Shown here: positions 53,751 through 64,000 of the stretch, one piece after another | Numbering within the stretch: position 1 is the first letter of the stretch | Layout of the letters: each line of letters begins with the position of its first letter | Origin: an uncultured Pelagibacteraceae bacterium | GTDB taxonomy: Bacteria; Pseudomonadota; Alphaproteobacteria; Pelagibacterales; Pelagibacteraceae | DNA: 64,000 nucleotides | NCBI GenBank assembly: GCA_902592655.1 | Contig: CACJFE010000002.1 | Location: 119,246-183,245 of the forward strand | Direction: 5' to 3' | Program-made: the position numbers and the translations under genes | Notes under the pieces: model-generated | What the model was told of the DNA's origin: nothing | Databases searched by the model: none | Seen by the model: the letters and a program-made list of their open reading frames with translations, nothing else

Positions 53751-56700
53751 ATTTCTTGTAAAGAAGTTACATTAATATCTCTTAATTTTAAAGATTTTAT
53801 TCCTTCCAAGCAAACTTTAGCCGTTGACATATTGGTACAGTAAGGAACTTTATTGGCTAAAGTAGCTCTTCTTAAAGTTACAGCATCGCTTAACTGAGTT
53901 TCACTGTTTCCGCCTCCGGTGTTGATCACCAAAGCTATTTTTTTAGCATTTAAAACATCTACGATATGGGGAGAACCCTGATTCACTTTGTTTATTTTTT
54001 TACACTTAATTCCATGCTGGCTTATATAATCAGCGGTGCCTCCAGTTCCACAAAGCTTAAAATTTAACTTAACTAATTCTTTTGCCAATTGTACTCCTTC
54101 CTCTTTATGACTATTTTTCAAAGAGATAAAAGCCAAGCCTTTTATTGGAAGAGAGTTTGAAGCTGCAATCTGACTTTTAGCAAAAGCCATTCCAAAATTT
54201 TTATCAAAACCCATTACTTCACCTGTGGATTTCATTTCTGGTCCAAGTAAAAGATCGCTATTTGGAAATTTATTGAATGGGAATACCGCTTCCTTTACTG
54301 CAAACATGTCTTTCGTTTTACTTTTTAAGTTAAATTTAGTTAATTTTTCTCCAGCCATAACTCTTGAGGCTATCTTAGCAAGCGGTAAATTTTTCGCTTT
54401 TGAAACAAATGGAACAGTTCTACTAGCTCTTGGATTAACCTCTATTACAAAAATTTGATCTTTTTTAATTGCATATTGAACATTCATAAAACCTTTAACT
54501 TTAAGAGCTAAGGCTAATTTTTTTGTTTGATTTTCAATTTCTTTTATTAAAAAAGATTTTATTGAAACGGGAGGCAAACTACATGCTGAGTCACCAGAGT
54601 GTATTCCAGCTTCCTCAATGTGCTGCATAATTCCGGCCACAAAAACATTTTTACCGTCTGATATTGCATCAACATCAACTTCCATTGCATTATCAATAAA
54701 CTTATCAATTAAGATTGGATTTTTTTCGGCAACTTTAAATGCTTCTTTTACAAAGTTTTTAAGTTGGCTTTTTTCGTGAACAATCTCCATAGCTCTTCCA
54801 CCTAATACATAAGAAGGTCTTACCATTAAAGGCAAACCAATCTTATCTGCAATTTTTATTGCTTGAGGAAATGTTCTAGCGATACCGCTTTCAGCTTGAT
54901 TTAAATTAAGTTTATTTAAAAGATCTCTAAATCTATCTCTATCTTCAGCAAGATCAATTGATGAATATTGAGTTCCTAAAATTGGAAGCTTGTTTTCGTG
55001 TAAAAATTTTGCAAGTTTAATTGGAGTTTGCCCTCCAAATTGAGCAATAACACCTTTTACATTACCTTTTGATTTCTCCCTTTTTATTATATTGAAAACA
55101 TACTCATCTATTAAAGGTTCAAAATATAATCTATCACTGGTGTCGTAATCTGTTGAAACGGTTTCTGGGTTACAATTCACCATTATAGTTTCATATCTAG
55201 CTTCTTTAAGAGCAAAACTAGCTTGGCAACAACAATAATCAAACTCTATTCCTTGACCAATTCTATTAGGGCCCCCACCCAGAATTATAATCTTATCTCT
55301 GTTAGAGGGATCGGCTTCACATTCTAAATTAGAGGAGAAATTTCTTTGATAAGTAGAATACATATACGGAGTGAAAGACTTAAATTCTGCAGCACAAGTA
55401 TCGACTTTTTTATAAACTGGTAAAACTTTTAAAGCTATTCTTTTTTTTCTAATTAGTGTCTCTGAAATATTCGTAAGTTCAGCTAATTTTTTGTCAGAAA
55501 ATCCTATCGACTTAATATAATTAAATTCATTAAATTTTTTTGGAAGACCTTTTTTCTTTATTTTAATTTCATTCTCTATGATTTCTTTTATTTGGTTTAA
55601 AAACCAAGGGTCAATTTTTGAAAGTTTATTAATATCCTTTAAATTTATTTTTTTTCTTATAGCCTCTCCAACAAGTAAAATCTTATTTGGAATATTTTCT
55701 TTAAGTTTTTTTCTAATTTGTTTCGTATTTAAATTAAATATTTGGTCTAATCCTGAAAAACCTGTCTCTAGAGACACCAAAGCTTTTTGAAGAGACTCTT
55801 TAAAATTTCTACCAATAGCCATTGCCTCTCCTACCGATTTCATTGATGTTCCTAAAACTGCAGCTGAAGATGAGAATTTTTCAAAAGTAAATCTTGGGAT
55901 TTTAGTAACCACATAGTCTATTGTGGGTTCAAAAGATGCTGGTGTAACTTTCGTAATCTCATTTTTTAATTCGTCTAATGTGTAACCAACAGCTAACTTT
56001 GCTGCAACTTTAGCTATTGGAAACCCTGTGGCTTTGGAAGCAAGCGCTGATGATCTTGAAACCCTAGGATTCATCTCAATAATTACCATTCTTCCATTTT
56101 TTGGATTTATGGCAAATTGAACATTTGATCCCCCAGTTTCTACACCAATTTTTCTTAAGCAAGCTATAGAGGCATTCCTCATAACTTGATACTCTTTGTC
56201 GGTCAAAGTAAGTGCTGGAGCGATAGTAACTGAGTCCCCAGTATGAATTCCCATGGGATCTAAATTTTCTATTGAACAAATAATAATGCAATTGTCATTT
56301 TTATCTCTGACAACTTCCATCTCAAATTCTTTCCAACCCTCTAAACACTCCTCAACTAAGACTTGATTAACAGGTGACTCGTGAAGCCCATTTTTTATAA
56401 TTTTATAAAAATCTTTTCTACTCTTTGCTATCCCACCCCCTAAACCGCCTAGAGTAAAAGCCGGTCTTATAATTGCCGGTAATCCGATTTGTTTTAATAC
56501 CTTTGAAGATTGTTTAAAATTATTTACTATTTTTGATTTGGGAAGGTCTAAACCAATCTCTATCATATTTTTTCTAAATTTTTTTCTATCTTCAGCATTG
56601 GATATAGCTTTAGAGTTAGCACCTATGAGTTCAATTTTGTATTTTTTTAAAATTCCTTTTTTTTCTGCCTCCATTGCTAAATTTAAAGCAGTTTGACCAC

Positions 56701-56971
56701 CCATGGTTGGTAAGATCGCATCAGGTTTTTCTTTGATAAGAATTTTTTCAAGAACTTCTATTGTTATAGGTTCAATATAAGTTTTATCAGCAACATTTGG
56801 ATCCGTCATAATCGTTGCTGGGTTTGAATTAATTAGAATTACTTTGAAGCCTTCATCTTTTAAAGCTTTACAGGCCTGAGTGCCTGAATAATCAAACTCG
56901 CAAGCTTGCCCAATAATTATTGGCCCTGCACCAACAACTAAAATTTTTTTAATATCTTTTCTTTTTGGCAT
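53747..56971 (-). CDS. carB: Carbamoyl-phosphate synthase large subunit
   Basis: [37 protein letters not shown]; tandem ATP-grasp halves; [19 protein letters not shown]. Confidence 0.98.
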   Translation of the reverse strand: MPKRKDIKKILVVGAGPIIIGQACEFDYSGTQACKALKDEGFKVILINSNPATIMTDPNVADKTYIEPITIEVLEKILIKEKPDAILPTMGGQTALNLAMEAEKKGILKKYKIELIGANSKAISNAEDRKKFRKNMIEIGLDLPKSKIVNNFKQSSKVLKQIGLPAIIRPAFTLGGLGGGIAKSRKDFYKIIKNGLHESPVNQVLVEECLEGWKEFEMEVVRDKNDNCIIICSIENLDPMGIHTGDSVTIAPALTLTDKEYQVMRNASIACLRKIGVETGGSNVQFAINPKNGRMVIIEMNPRVSRSSALASKATGFPIAKVAAKLAVGYTLDELKNEITKVTPASFEPTIDYVVTKIPRFTFEKFSSSAAVLGTSMKSVGEAMAIGRNFKESLQKALVSLETGFSGLDQIFNLNTKQIRKKLKENIPNKILLVGEAIRKKINLKDINKLSKIDPWFLNQIKEIIENEIKIKKKGLPKKFNEFNYIKSIGFSDKKLAELTNISETLIRKKRIALKVLPVYKKVDTCAAEFKSFTPYMYSTYQRNFSSNLECEADPSNRDKIIILGGGPNRIGQGIEFDYCCCQASFALKEARYETIMVNCNPETVSTDYDTSDRLYFEPLIDEYVFNIIKREKSKGNVKGVIAQFGGQTPIKLAKFLHENKLPILGTQYSSIDLAEDRDRFRDLLNKLNLNQAESGIARTFPQAIKIADKIGLPLMVRPSYVLGGRAMEIVHEKSQLKNFVKEAFKVAEKNPILIDKFIDNAMEVDVDAISDGKNVFVAGIMQHIEEAGIHSGDSACSLPPVSIKSFLIKEIENQTKKLALALKVKGFMNVQYAIKKDQIFVIEVNPRASRTVPFVSKAKNLPLAKIASRVMAGEKLTKFNLKSKTKDMFAVKEAVFPFNKFPNSDLLLGPEMKSTGEVMGFDKNFGMAFAKSQIAASNSLPIKGLAFISLKNSHKEEGVQLAKELVKLNFKLCGTGGTADYISQHGIKCKKINKVNQGSPHIVDVLNAKKIALVINTGGGNSETQLSDAVTLRRATLANKVPYCTNMSTAKVCLEGIKSLKLRDINVTSLQEI

Positions 56972-58250
56972 TTTTTTTCATACTCTTCACAAATTTATCA
57001 AATAAATAAACACTATCTTGAGGACCAGGGTTGGACTCCGGATGATATTGAACTGAAAAAACGGGTTTGTTTTTTAACTCGATACCTTCAATGCTGTTGT
57101 CAAATAAAGACTGGTGAGTAATCCTTATATTTTTAGGAATACCTTTTTTTACCACTTCAAATCCGTGATTCTGACTTGTGATTTCAACATTACCTTCAAT
57201 CAAATTTTTAACAGGATGGTTAGCTCCCCTATGTCCTAATTTCATTTTTTCTGTCTTAGCACCGAGTGCTAAAGCTAAGATTTGATGGCCTAAACAGATT
57301 CCAAACAATGGTAATTTTTTTTTGATTAATTTTTGAATTGTAGGTATTGCATATTTCCCTGTTGCAGCCGGATCTCCAGGCCCATTTGATAAGAATATTC
57401 CATTAGGCTTGAGTTTTAGAATATCTTTTGCAACTGTTTTGCATGGTACGATTGTAACTTTACAATTAAAATCAGAAAAATATCTTAAAATATTTTTCTT
57501 TATTCCGTAATCTATTGCAACCACATGTAATGATTTTTTTTTATTTTTTAAATATCCATTCCCCTTTTTCCATGTTTTATAATCTTGCCACAAATAATTT
57601 TTTTTAGTAGTAACCATTTTTGCTAAATCTAGGTCTTTTAGGCCACTCCATTTATTAGTTATTTTAATTAGTTTTTTAATATTTAATTTATTTTTGTTGT
57701 AAAAAGATATCGTTCCTTTAGGGGCACCTTTATCTCTAATTAAATTTGTTAAATTTCTAGTATCAATTCCAGTTATTCCAACAATCTTATTTTTTTTTAA
57801 CCATTGATCTAAATGTTTTAAAGATCTGTAATTTGATGGATTAGTTATTTCCGTATTTATTATTACTCCTTTAGTCCAAATCTTGTCTGACTCGTGATCT
57901 TCTTTATTCGTTCCAACATTTCCAACGTGTGGAAAGGTAAAATTTATAATCTGATCAGCATAGGAAGGGTCGGATATAATTTCTTGGTAACCAGTAATAG
58001 AAGTATTAAAACATACTTCACCAGTTGCAGTGCCTTTGTAACCTAAACCTACGCCTTTAAAAAACTTACCGTTTTGAAGAACTAGAATAGCAGTGGAGTC
58101 GATCTTTTTAAGATTTTTATAAGAGTTTATATTTTGACTAGACTTCTTCAAATACAACTCATGAGTTAAAGTAAAAAACTTATAAACATGATTTTGCGCA
58201 ACATATGAAATAGAATTAAAATCGTCAAGAAAGTTCTTTTTATTTTGCAT
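56949..58250 (-). CDS. carA: Carbamoyl-phosphate synthase small subunit
   Basis: [58 protein letters not shown]. Start trimmed from the track 58406 to the Met at 58250 to avoid overlapping divergent yqeY. Confidence 0.95.
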   Translation of the reverse strand: MQNKKNFLDDFNSISYVAQNHVYKFFTLTHELYLKKSSQNINSYKNLKKIDSTAILVLQNGKFFKGVGLGYKGTATGEVCFNTSITGYQEIISDPSYADQIINFTFPHVGNVGTNKEDHESDKIWTKGVIINTEITNPSNYRSLKHLDQWLKKNKIVGITGIDTRNLTNLIRDKGAPKGTISFYNKNKLNIKKLIKITNKWSGLKDLDLAKMVTTKKNYLWQDYKTWKKGNGYLKNKKKSLHVVAIDYGIKKNILRYFSDFNCKVTIVPCKTVAKDILKLKPNGIFLSNGPGDPAATGKYAIPTIQKLIKKKLPLFGICLGHQILALALGAKTEKMKLGHRGANHPVKNLIEGNVEITSQNHGFEVVKKGIPKNIRITHQSLFDNSIEGIELKNKPVFSVQYHPESNPGPQDSVYLFDKFVKSMKKNAKKKRY

Positions 58251-58281
58251 TAGAATTGTGATTAAAATAATAAACTTAATT

Positions 58282-58737
58282 ATGTCTCTAAGAAAAAAAA
58301 TTGAAGATAAGTTGAATGACGCATTAAGAGCTAAAGATAAAAACATATATCCCACATTAAGATTAATAGTTTCGGCTATAAAAGATGCGGAAATTGCAGG
58401 ACGCACGAAGGGTCAAAAAGAGATAAAGGATAGTGACATTATTTCGCTATTAAAAAAAATGATAAAACAAAGAAATGAGTCTTGTGAAGTTTACGAAAAA
58501 GCAGGGCGAAATGAACTCCTTGAAAACGAAAAAAAAGAAATAGATGTGATAAATACATTTTTACCAAAACAGCTAAGTGAAGAGGAAACAAAAAAAATCT
58601 GCCAAGAAACAATTAAATCAATCGGAGCCTCTTCAATGAAAGATATGGGTAAAATTATGGGTGCCTTAAAATCAAAACATGCCGATACTTTGGATTTTTC
58701 AAAAGTAAGCTCAATTTTAAAAGGTCTTTTAAGTTAA
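58282..58737 (+). CDS. GatB/YqeY domain protein
   Basis: MSLRKKIEDKLNDALRAKDKNIYPTLRLIVSAIKDAEI; SSMKDMGKIMGALK. Start moved from 58258 to the Met at 58282. Confidence 0.9.
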   Translation: MSLRKKIEDKLNDALRAKDKNIYPTLRLIVSAIKDAEIAGRTKGQKEIKDSDIISLLKKMIKQRNESCEVYEKAGRNELLENEKKEIDVINTFLPKQLSEEETKKICQETIKSIGASSMKDMGKIMGALKSKHADTLDFSKVSSILKGLLS

Positions 58738-60515
58738 TGAAATATCCAAAAGAATATCTTGATGAAATAAAATTAAGATTAAAAGTATCTCAAGTGGTTG
58801 GAAAATCAGTACAGTTAAAAAAAAGAGGTAAAGAGTTTGTGGGTTTATCGCCTTTTAAAAATGAAAAAACACCATCTTTTACAGTGAATGATGAAAAAGA
58901 GTTTTATCATTGCTTTGCAACAGGAGAACATGGAAATATTTTTGATTTTTTAATGAAAACAAAATCTATGGGATTTGGTGAGGCTGTTAGAACTTTAGCA
59001 TCTGAAGCTGGTATGCAGCCATATAGATTTTCAAATTTTGATAAAAAGAAAGACCAACGATTTCAAACTTATAAAAATATTTTTAAAGATTATACTAAAT
59101 TTTTTAATCAACAATTATTTAATCCTAATAACAAAGAAGCATTGGAATATCTAAACAAAAGAGGTTTAAAAAAAGAAACAATTGATGAATTTCAATTAGG
59201 TTATGTTCCATGGAAAAATGATTTTTACGATAATCTTAAAAAAAGATATTCTGAAGATGAAATTAATTTAACAGGTTTATACTATAAAAGTGATAAAACA
59301 GGGAAATACATTGATAGATTTAATTCTAGAATAATTTTTCCAGTAAATAATATTACAGGTGATACTATAGCATTTGGTGGCAGAATATTTCGAGATAGTA
59401 AATTAGCTAAATATATTAATTCTCCAGAAACAGAATTTTATAAAAAAGGAAATATGATTTTTAATCTTGATAAAGCTAAAAATCTTAGATCAGAAACTGA
59501 CGAAATTTTGATTGTTGAGGGCTACATGGATGTAGTTAGTGTGTATTCTTCAGGAATAAAAAATGTAATAGCTAATTCTGGAACTGCAATTACAGATAGA
59601 CAAATTTCCTTGATATGGAAATTCTTTTCTAACCCTATTGTTTGTCTAGATGGAGATGAAAGTGGTCAAAAAGCTGCCTTAAGAATCGCAGAAAAATTAT
59701 TTCCTTTTATTAATGAAAAAAATAAAATCTACTTTTCTATAATGCCAAAAGGTAAAGACCCGGATGATTTTGTAAAACAAAATGGCAAGTCTGGTCTTTT
59801 GAAACTGCTTAAAAGAAAAGAAATTATACAAACATATATTTGGAATTATCATTTAAATAAAATAGACCTAAAGAGTCCTTATGAAGTGTCTAAATTTGAA
59901 AAAGAAATTAAAAATTTAGCTTATTCAATTCAAGATGAAACTTTAAAAAAATATGTATTAGAAGATTTCTTAGAAAAATTAGGTAACCTAACTCCTCTAC
60001 AATCGTTTAAAAAGAATACTAAATTTTTTAAAAAAAAAGATTTCAAAATTTTAAAAGAGACGAAACTTCTTTATCAAAAGAAACAAAATTTTTCTAAATT
60101 AGAGATAATAGAATTTTCAATTTTGTTCATTATTCTAAACTATGTAAACATTGCATCCAATAAGATCGAAGAATTATCTCAATTAGATTTTTATTCAGAA
60201 AAAAATAATGACCTTAAAAATGAAATTATAAAATTTCTCACATCAGAAAATGATATTAAAGCTTTTAAATCTAATTTTATAGAAAATTATAAAGATCTTT
60301 TAAAAGAGATACAGGATCTTTCTAATGTCCAAATAATTTTAAAAGGTAAAGATACTGAACAGATTACAGAATTTTTAGAAGAGTTAATTCAGGATTTTAA
60401 AGAGCAGAACAATTTAAAAAAAATTGAATCCTTAGAAAAAAAATTAATAAATAATTTAGACGAAAGCTCATATTCAGAATTAATTGAGCTTAAAAGCCAA
60501 TTAAATAGGGATTAA
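58737..60515 (+). CDS. dnaG: DNA primase
   Basis: GKEFVGLSPFKNEKTPSFTVNDEKEFYHCFATGEHGNIFDFLM; EGYMDVVSVYSSGIKNVIANSGTAITDRQISLI. Confidence 0.97.
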   Translation: MKYPKEYLDEIKLRLKVSQVVGKSVQLKKRGKEFVGLSPFKNEKTPSFTVNDEKEFYHCFATGEHGNIFDFLMKTKSMGFGEAVRTLASEAGMQPYRFSNFDKKKDQRFQTYKNIFKDYTKFFNQQLFNPNNKEALEYLNKRGLKKETIDEFQLGYVPWKNDFYDNLKKRYSEDEINLTGLYYKSDKTGKYIDRFNSRIIFPVNNITGDTIAFGGRIFRDSKLAKYINSPETEFYKKGNMIFNLDKAKNLRSETDEILIVEGYMDVVSVYSSGIKNVIANSGTAITDRQISLIWKFFSNPIVCLDGDESGQKAALRIAEKLFPFINEKNKIYFSIMPKGKDPDDFVKQNGKSGLLKLLKRKEIIQTYIWNYHLNKIDLKSPYEVSKFEKEIKNLAYSIQDETLKKYVLEDFLEKLGNLTPLQSFKKNTKFFKKKDFKILKETKLLYQKKQNFSKLEIIEFSILFIILNYVNIASNKIEELSQLDFYSEKNNDLKNEIIKFLTSENDIKAFKSNFIENYKDLLKEIQDLSNVQIILKGKDTEQITEFLEELIQDFKEQNNLKKIESLEKKLINNLDESSYSELIELKSQLNRD

Positions 60516-60568
60516 TTATTGTGTGGATTTTTCTAACTTAGTCATTATATATACTCTACATTTCTTTT

Positions 60569-62425
60569 ATGGCTGAAAAATTAATTACAAAATCATTTGA
60601 AAGATTATTGGATAAAGGAAAACACAGGGGTTTTATAACTTATGAGGAGTTAGGAAAATCTTTAGGTAAGAGAAATAGCACACCAGAAAATATCGAAAAA
60701 GCACTAATAGTTTTAGTTGAAGAAAAAGTTACTTTCGTTGAAAAAAAATCACAGTATCAATCTAATAAGAAAAAAGAGGCAACAGCTAATAACGAGGAAA
60801 AAAGCTCCGAAAAAAGCGACGACCCAATAAGAATGTACCTAAGAGAGATGGGCGGTGTTGAATTACTATCTAGAGAAGGAGAAATCGCAATAGCCAAAAG
60901 AATTGAGGCAGGTAAAGATGTAATGATTAATGCCTTAACGCAAAGCCCAATAGTTGGAAAAAAGATTAAAGAATGGAGAGAACAGATAGATAGCCAACAA
61001 CTTTTAGTAAGAGACATCATCGATATAGACTCTACTTATGAAGACTTTGAGTCTTCAAACGATAATGATGAATTAAAAATTAATAAAAAAACAAAAAATC
61101 AGGATGAAAAAGATCTTGAAAAAAAAGATGAGGAAAACTCTCAGGCAGAAGATGATGAATTTAACGTTTCACTCGCCAAAATGGAGGAGGAAATTAAACC
61201 TAAAATATTAAATATACTAGACTCTTTAAATAAGAATTATTTAAAACTTCAAAAATACCAATTAGAGAAATTAAACTGTTTACTCAATTCTAAAGAACTT
61301 TCAGTATCAAAAAACAAAAACTTCAAAAAAATACAAGAAATTTTAGTTGATAATTTTAAGAATTTACAATTAGCACCACATGTAGTTGAGGAACTTGTTC
61401 AATCTCATTACAAAGAAAATAAAAAAATTGTTTCTTTAGAAGGAGTTCTCTTAAGATTAGCTTTAGATAACAAAATATCACGTGAAGAATTTTTAAAATA
61501 TTATATTGGAAATGAGATTAATCCAAAGTTTGAGTCATTTTTAAAAGAAAACCCAAGCTGGAAAGCATTTTTTAAGAAATATAAAAAAGACTTTAGCGAA
61601 ATAAGAGATAGACTTGTTGAATTTAGTAAAAAAATTGGTTTGTCAGTTGGAGAATTTAAAAAATTAGTAAGTAGAATTCAAAAAGGCGAGAGAGAGTCTA
61701 GAATAGCAAAAAAAGAAATGGTAGAGGCGAATTTGAGATTAGTAATTTCAATAGCAAAAAAATATACCAATCGTGGTCTTCAATTTTTAGACCTAATCCA
61801 AGAGGGAAATATTGGTCTTATGAAAGCAGTAGATAAATTCGAATACAGAAGAGGTTATAAGTTTTCTACTTATGCGACTTGGTGGATAAGGCAAGCTATA
61901 ACTCGATCGATTGCCGATCAAGCAAGAACTATAAGAATACCAGTTCATATGATTGAAACAATAAACAAGATCGTACGAACCCAAAGACAAATCATGAGTG
62001 AGTTTGGTAGAGAGCCCACTCCTGAAGAGTTATCAAAAAAATTAGCTATGCCACTCGAAAAAGTTAGAAAAGTTTTAAAAATTGCAAAAGAGCCCGTCTC
62101 TTTAGAAACACCAGTAGGCGACGAGGAAGATAGTAGCTTAGGAGACTTTATAGAAGATAAAAATGCACTTCAACCACTCGATACAGCCATCCAATCAAAT
62201 CTAAGCGAGTCAACAACTAAAATTTTAGCTTCACTAACACCGCGAGAGGAAAGAGTCTTAAGAATGAGATTTGGAATTGGTATGAATACAGATCATACTT
62301 TAGAGGAGGTTGGTTTACAATTTTCAGTTACAAGAGAAAGAATTAGACAAATAGAAGCAAAAGCTTTGAGAAAACTAAAGCATCCAAGCAGATCTAAACA
62401 GTTGAAAAGTTTCTTAGAAAAATAA
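60569..62425 (+). CDS. rpoD: RNA polymerase primary sigma factor (sigma-70)
   Basis: [89 protein letters not shown]. Confidence 0.98.
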   Translation: MAEKLITKSFERLLDKGKHRGFITYEELGKSLGKRNSTPENIEKALIVLVEEKVTFVEKKSQYQSNKKKEATANNEEKSSEKSDDPIRMYLREMGGVELLSREGEIAIAKRIEAGKDVMINALTQSPIVGKKIKEWREQIDSQQLLVRDIIDIDSTYEDFESSNDNDELKINKKTKNQDEKDLEKKDEENSQAEDDEFNVSLAKMEEEIKPKILNILDSLNKNYLKLQKYQLEKLNCLLNSKELSVSKNKNFKKIQEILVDNFKNLQLAPHVVEELVQSHYKENKKIVSLEGVLLRLALDNKISREEFLKYYIGNEINPKFESFLKENPSWKAFFKKYKKDFSEIRDRLVEFSKKIGLSVGEFKKLVSRIQKGERESRIAKKEMVEANLRLVISIAKKYTNRGLQFLDLIQEGNIGLMKAVDKFEYRRGYKFSTYATWWIRQAITRSIADQARTIRIPVHMIETINKIVRTQRQIMSEFGREPTPEELSKKLAMPLEKVRKVLKIAKEPVSLETPVGDEEDSSLGDFIEDKNALQPLDTAIQSNLSESTTKILASLTPREERVLRMRFGIGMNTDHTLEEVGLQFSVTRERIRQIEAKALRKLKHPSRSKQLKSFLEK

Positions 62426-62441
62426 TCTTAAAACTCTTAAT

Positions 62442-62470
62442 TTGAAAAAATTTTAAAACCCAGGTATAAG
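62442..62470 (+). promoter_or_regulatory. Sigma-70-like promoter for the CAU tRNA
   Basis: TTGAAA (62442-62447), 17-nt spacer, TATAAG (62465-62470), 11 nt before the tRNA 5' end. Confidence 0.6.
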
Positions 62471-62481
62471 TATTTATTATT

Positions 62482-62558
62482 GGGCCTGTAGCTCAGTTGG
62501 TTAGAGCAGTACACTCATAATGTATTGGTCCCAGGTTCGAGTCCTGGCGGGCCCACCA
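62482..62558 (+). tRNA. tRNA with CAT anticodon (tRNA-Ile2 [k2C] favoured over elongator Met), CCA encoded
   Basis: GGGCCTG/CGGGCCC acceptor, D-arm GCTC/GAGC, anticodon stem GTACA/TGTAT with loop CTCATAA, T-arm CCAGG/CCTGG, ACCA. C4-G69 and C5-G68 pairs match features described for TilS recognition of tRNA-Ile2. Confidence 0.9.
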
Positions 62559-62559
62559 T

Positions 62560-63159
62560 TTAGTTTTTAACAAACTCTTCAAGTTTGGAAATTAAAACCA
62601 ATAAATCGTTATTATTTGAATTTAAAATAGATGAAAACTCCTCTTTTTGAGTCCTTGCTAAGCTCAAACCTTCAACAATTAAGTCTCTTATTAAGGGTTT
62701 ATCAGGATTTCTTGTATAAATTCTCCAATCTATTTTAATTTCAGGATTGCCATTTTTCGGAGTTATCTTTGATTTGATAATTGTATAATTTGAACTTTTT
62801 TTATCCGCCTCTATTAATTCAAACTCACTCGATGAATAATCAGATAGTCTGGATGTTAAACTTTTTAAAAAGTATTTCTCAAACGCTATTTGATATAATT
62901 CAATATCCTTTTTTTCTGAAGACTTACGTAACTCACCTAATGTGTATAGTCCAAGCGCACTAATATCTACATTATTTATGGCAACATCCTCAATAAATTT
63001 TGATTTTTGCTCGTCGCTTAAATTTTTATCTGATAATTTCTCTATTACATCTAAAACTAATTCAGAAACAAAATTTTTAGGATCAGAGCTATACTCAACA
63101 GCAAAAGAAGTATTAAAAAATATTAATGCCGAAGTAAAAAAAATTGCAAATTTTTTCAT
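62560..63159 (-). CDS. mlaC: MlaC/Ttg2D-family phospholipid-binding periplasmic protein
   Basis: Signal peptide; YTIIKSKITPKNGNPEIKIDWRIYTRNPDKPLIRDLIVEGLSLARTQKEEFSSIL. Confidence 0.87.
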   Translation of the reverse strand: MKKFAIFFTSALIFFNTSFAVEYSSDPKNFVSELVLDVIEKLSDKNLSDEQKSKFIEDVAINNVDISALGLYTLGELRKSSEKKDIELYQIAFEKYFLKSLTSRLSDYSSSEFELIEADKKSSNYTIIKSKITPKNGNPEIKIDWRIYTRNPDKPLIRDLIVEGLSLARTQKEEFSSILNSNNNDLLVLISKLEEFVKN

Positions 63160-63168
63160 TTAAAGTGG

Positions 63169-63906
63169 TTAATTATCTAAATCCCAATCTTCTGTATCTC
63201 CAGTAGAATTTTTGATTTTTCTCTCTCTGCTTTGGAGATAAACACTTTTCATCGATGAGTATAGATCTATAGAATTTTTTTCTAAACTATCAAAAGTAAG
63301 AATATTTTCTGCCCTAAAGTCAACTGCGTCTACAGTTTTAACTGAATAGAAATCCAAATTATTACCAGAGGCGCTTAAAAGTTCGTTTTCTCTTATTGTA
63401 ATGTGCGCAAAAGGATCTATAAAAGTATCTGCTACTAAACCTACAGAGTCCCTCAAAGTTGTTGGACCTAGAATTGGCAGCACAAAGTAACAACCTGAAC
63501 CTATTCCATAAGCTCCTAAAGTTTGCCCAACATCTTCTTTATGAGGTTTAAGACCCATCTTTTCTGCTGGATTCATGAATCCGAGAATACCGACTGTTGT
63601 ATTTATAAAAAAACTTCCTGTTGAATGAGCAAATTGTTTTAAATTACCTTGTAATAAATTGTTAGGAATTGATAGTAGTGTTGCTATGTTTGAAGTGAAA
63701 TTGCTTGTGCCTTTTTGAATAGGTTTTGGTAGTTTACTGTAACCTTTTGCAACTGGTTCTAACAGAATATCATCAAATGCCATATTGAACTTAAATACGG
63801 ACCTACTAATACCCTCAAAGCACTCCTCTGTAGCTCCTAATTTATTAAAGCTCACATTTAGGATGAGCAAGAACGATAAAATTGTTGCTATTTTTTTTAG
63901 GTACAT
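63169..63906 (-). CDS. mlaA: MlaA/VacJ family lipoprotein-like protein
   Basis: FEGISRSVFKFNMAFDDILLEPVAKGYSKLPKPIQKG; NFTSNIATLLSIPNNLLQGN; VLPILGPTTLRDSVGLVADTFIDP. Confidence 0.93.
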   Translation of the reverse strand: MYLKKIATILSFLLILNVSFNKLGATEECFEGISRSVFKFNMAFDDILLEPVAKGYSKLPKPIQKGTSNFTSNIATLLSIPNNLLQGNLKQFAHSTGSFFINTTVGILGFMNPAEKMGLKPHKEDVGQTLGAYGIGSGCYFVLPILGPTTLRDSVGLVADTFIDPFAHITIRENELLSASGNNLDFYSVKTVDAVDFRAENILTFDSLEKNSIDLYSSMKSVYLQSRERKIKNSTGDTEDWDLDN

Positions 63907-64000
63907 TCAAATATGGTATATATATATTTTTAAATTATATGCCATTAAAAATTTAGCAAAAAAAAGAGAGTATTTTGTTGGATTTTTGACATAGATACTA

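Noticed and set aside
58251-58406. Track's 52-residue upstream extension of carA
   Set aside because: It overlaps the start of the well-supported divergent yqeY gene and translates to non-CarA hydrophobic sequence.
63907-64000. ORF 63785-63994 at the window end
   Set aside because: Overlaps the mlaA start on the opposite strand and has no domain; likely spurious.

Overview
AT-rich, very gene-dense alphaproteobacterial chromosome segment that looks like SAR11/Pelagibacter. It has about 60 CDS, two tRNA genes, almost no intergenic space and no recognisable mobile element, CRISPR array or prophage. Main blocks: aa3-type cytochrome oxidase operon (coxBA-ctaB-small ORF-ctaG-coxC-surf1-thrC); a 15-gene minus-strand run joining dciA-dsbA-smc, the F0 ATP synthase genes, a retinal cassette (crtI-crtB-crtY-blh) and ispH-thrB-rnhA; mutY and a ccrM/rnhB/udg DNA block; ispE-tRNA-Gln-cca; petABC (bc1); ychF-pth-rplY-prs; pgeF-midA-lgt; a petP/petR-like regulator plus histidine kinase; uvrC-folB-folM-like-uvrB; trxB; an ELM1/2OG-oxygenase pair; carAB; yqeY-dnaG-rpoD; a CAU-anticodon tRNA; mlaC-mlaA. 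The observations most worth follow-up are: (1) the retinal cassette placed between F0-ATPase and ispH in one run without usable gaps; (2) a perfect 8-bp inverted repeat carrying two GANTC sites next to the ribosome-binding site of ccrM; (3) an SMC protein that appears to lack a hinge domain; (4) cca starting 8 nt after a tRNA-Gln 3' end; (5) a PTR1-type TGxxxRxG reductase overlapping folB; (6) an untracked small membrane ORF in the cox operon. All calls come from reading the sequence; no database search was run.
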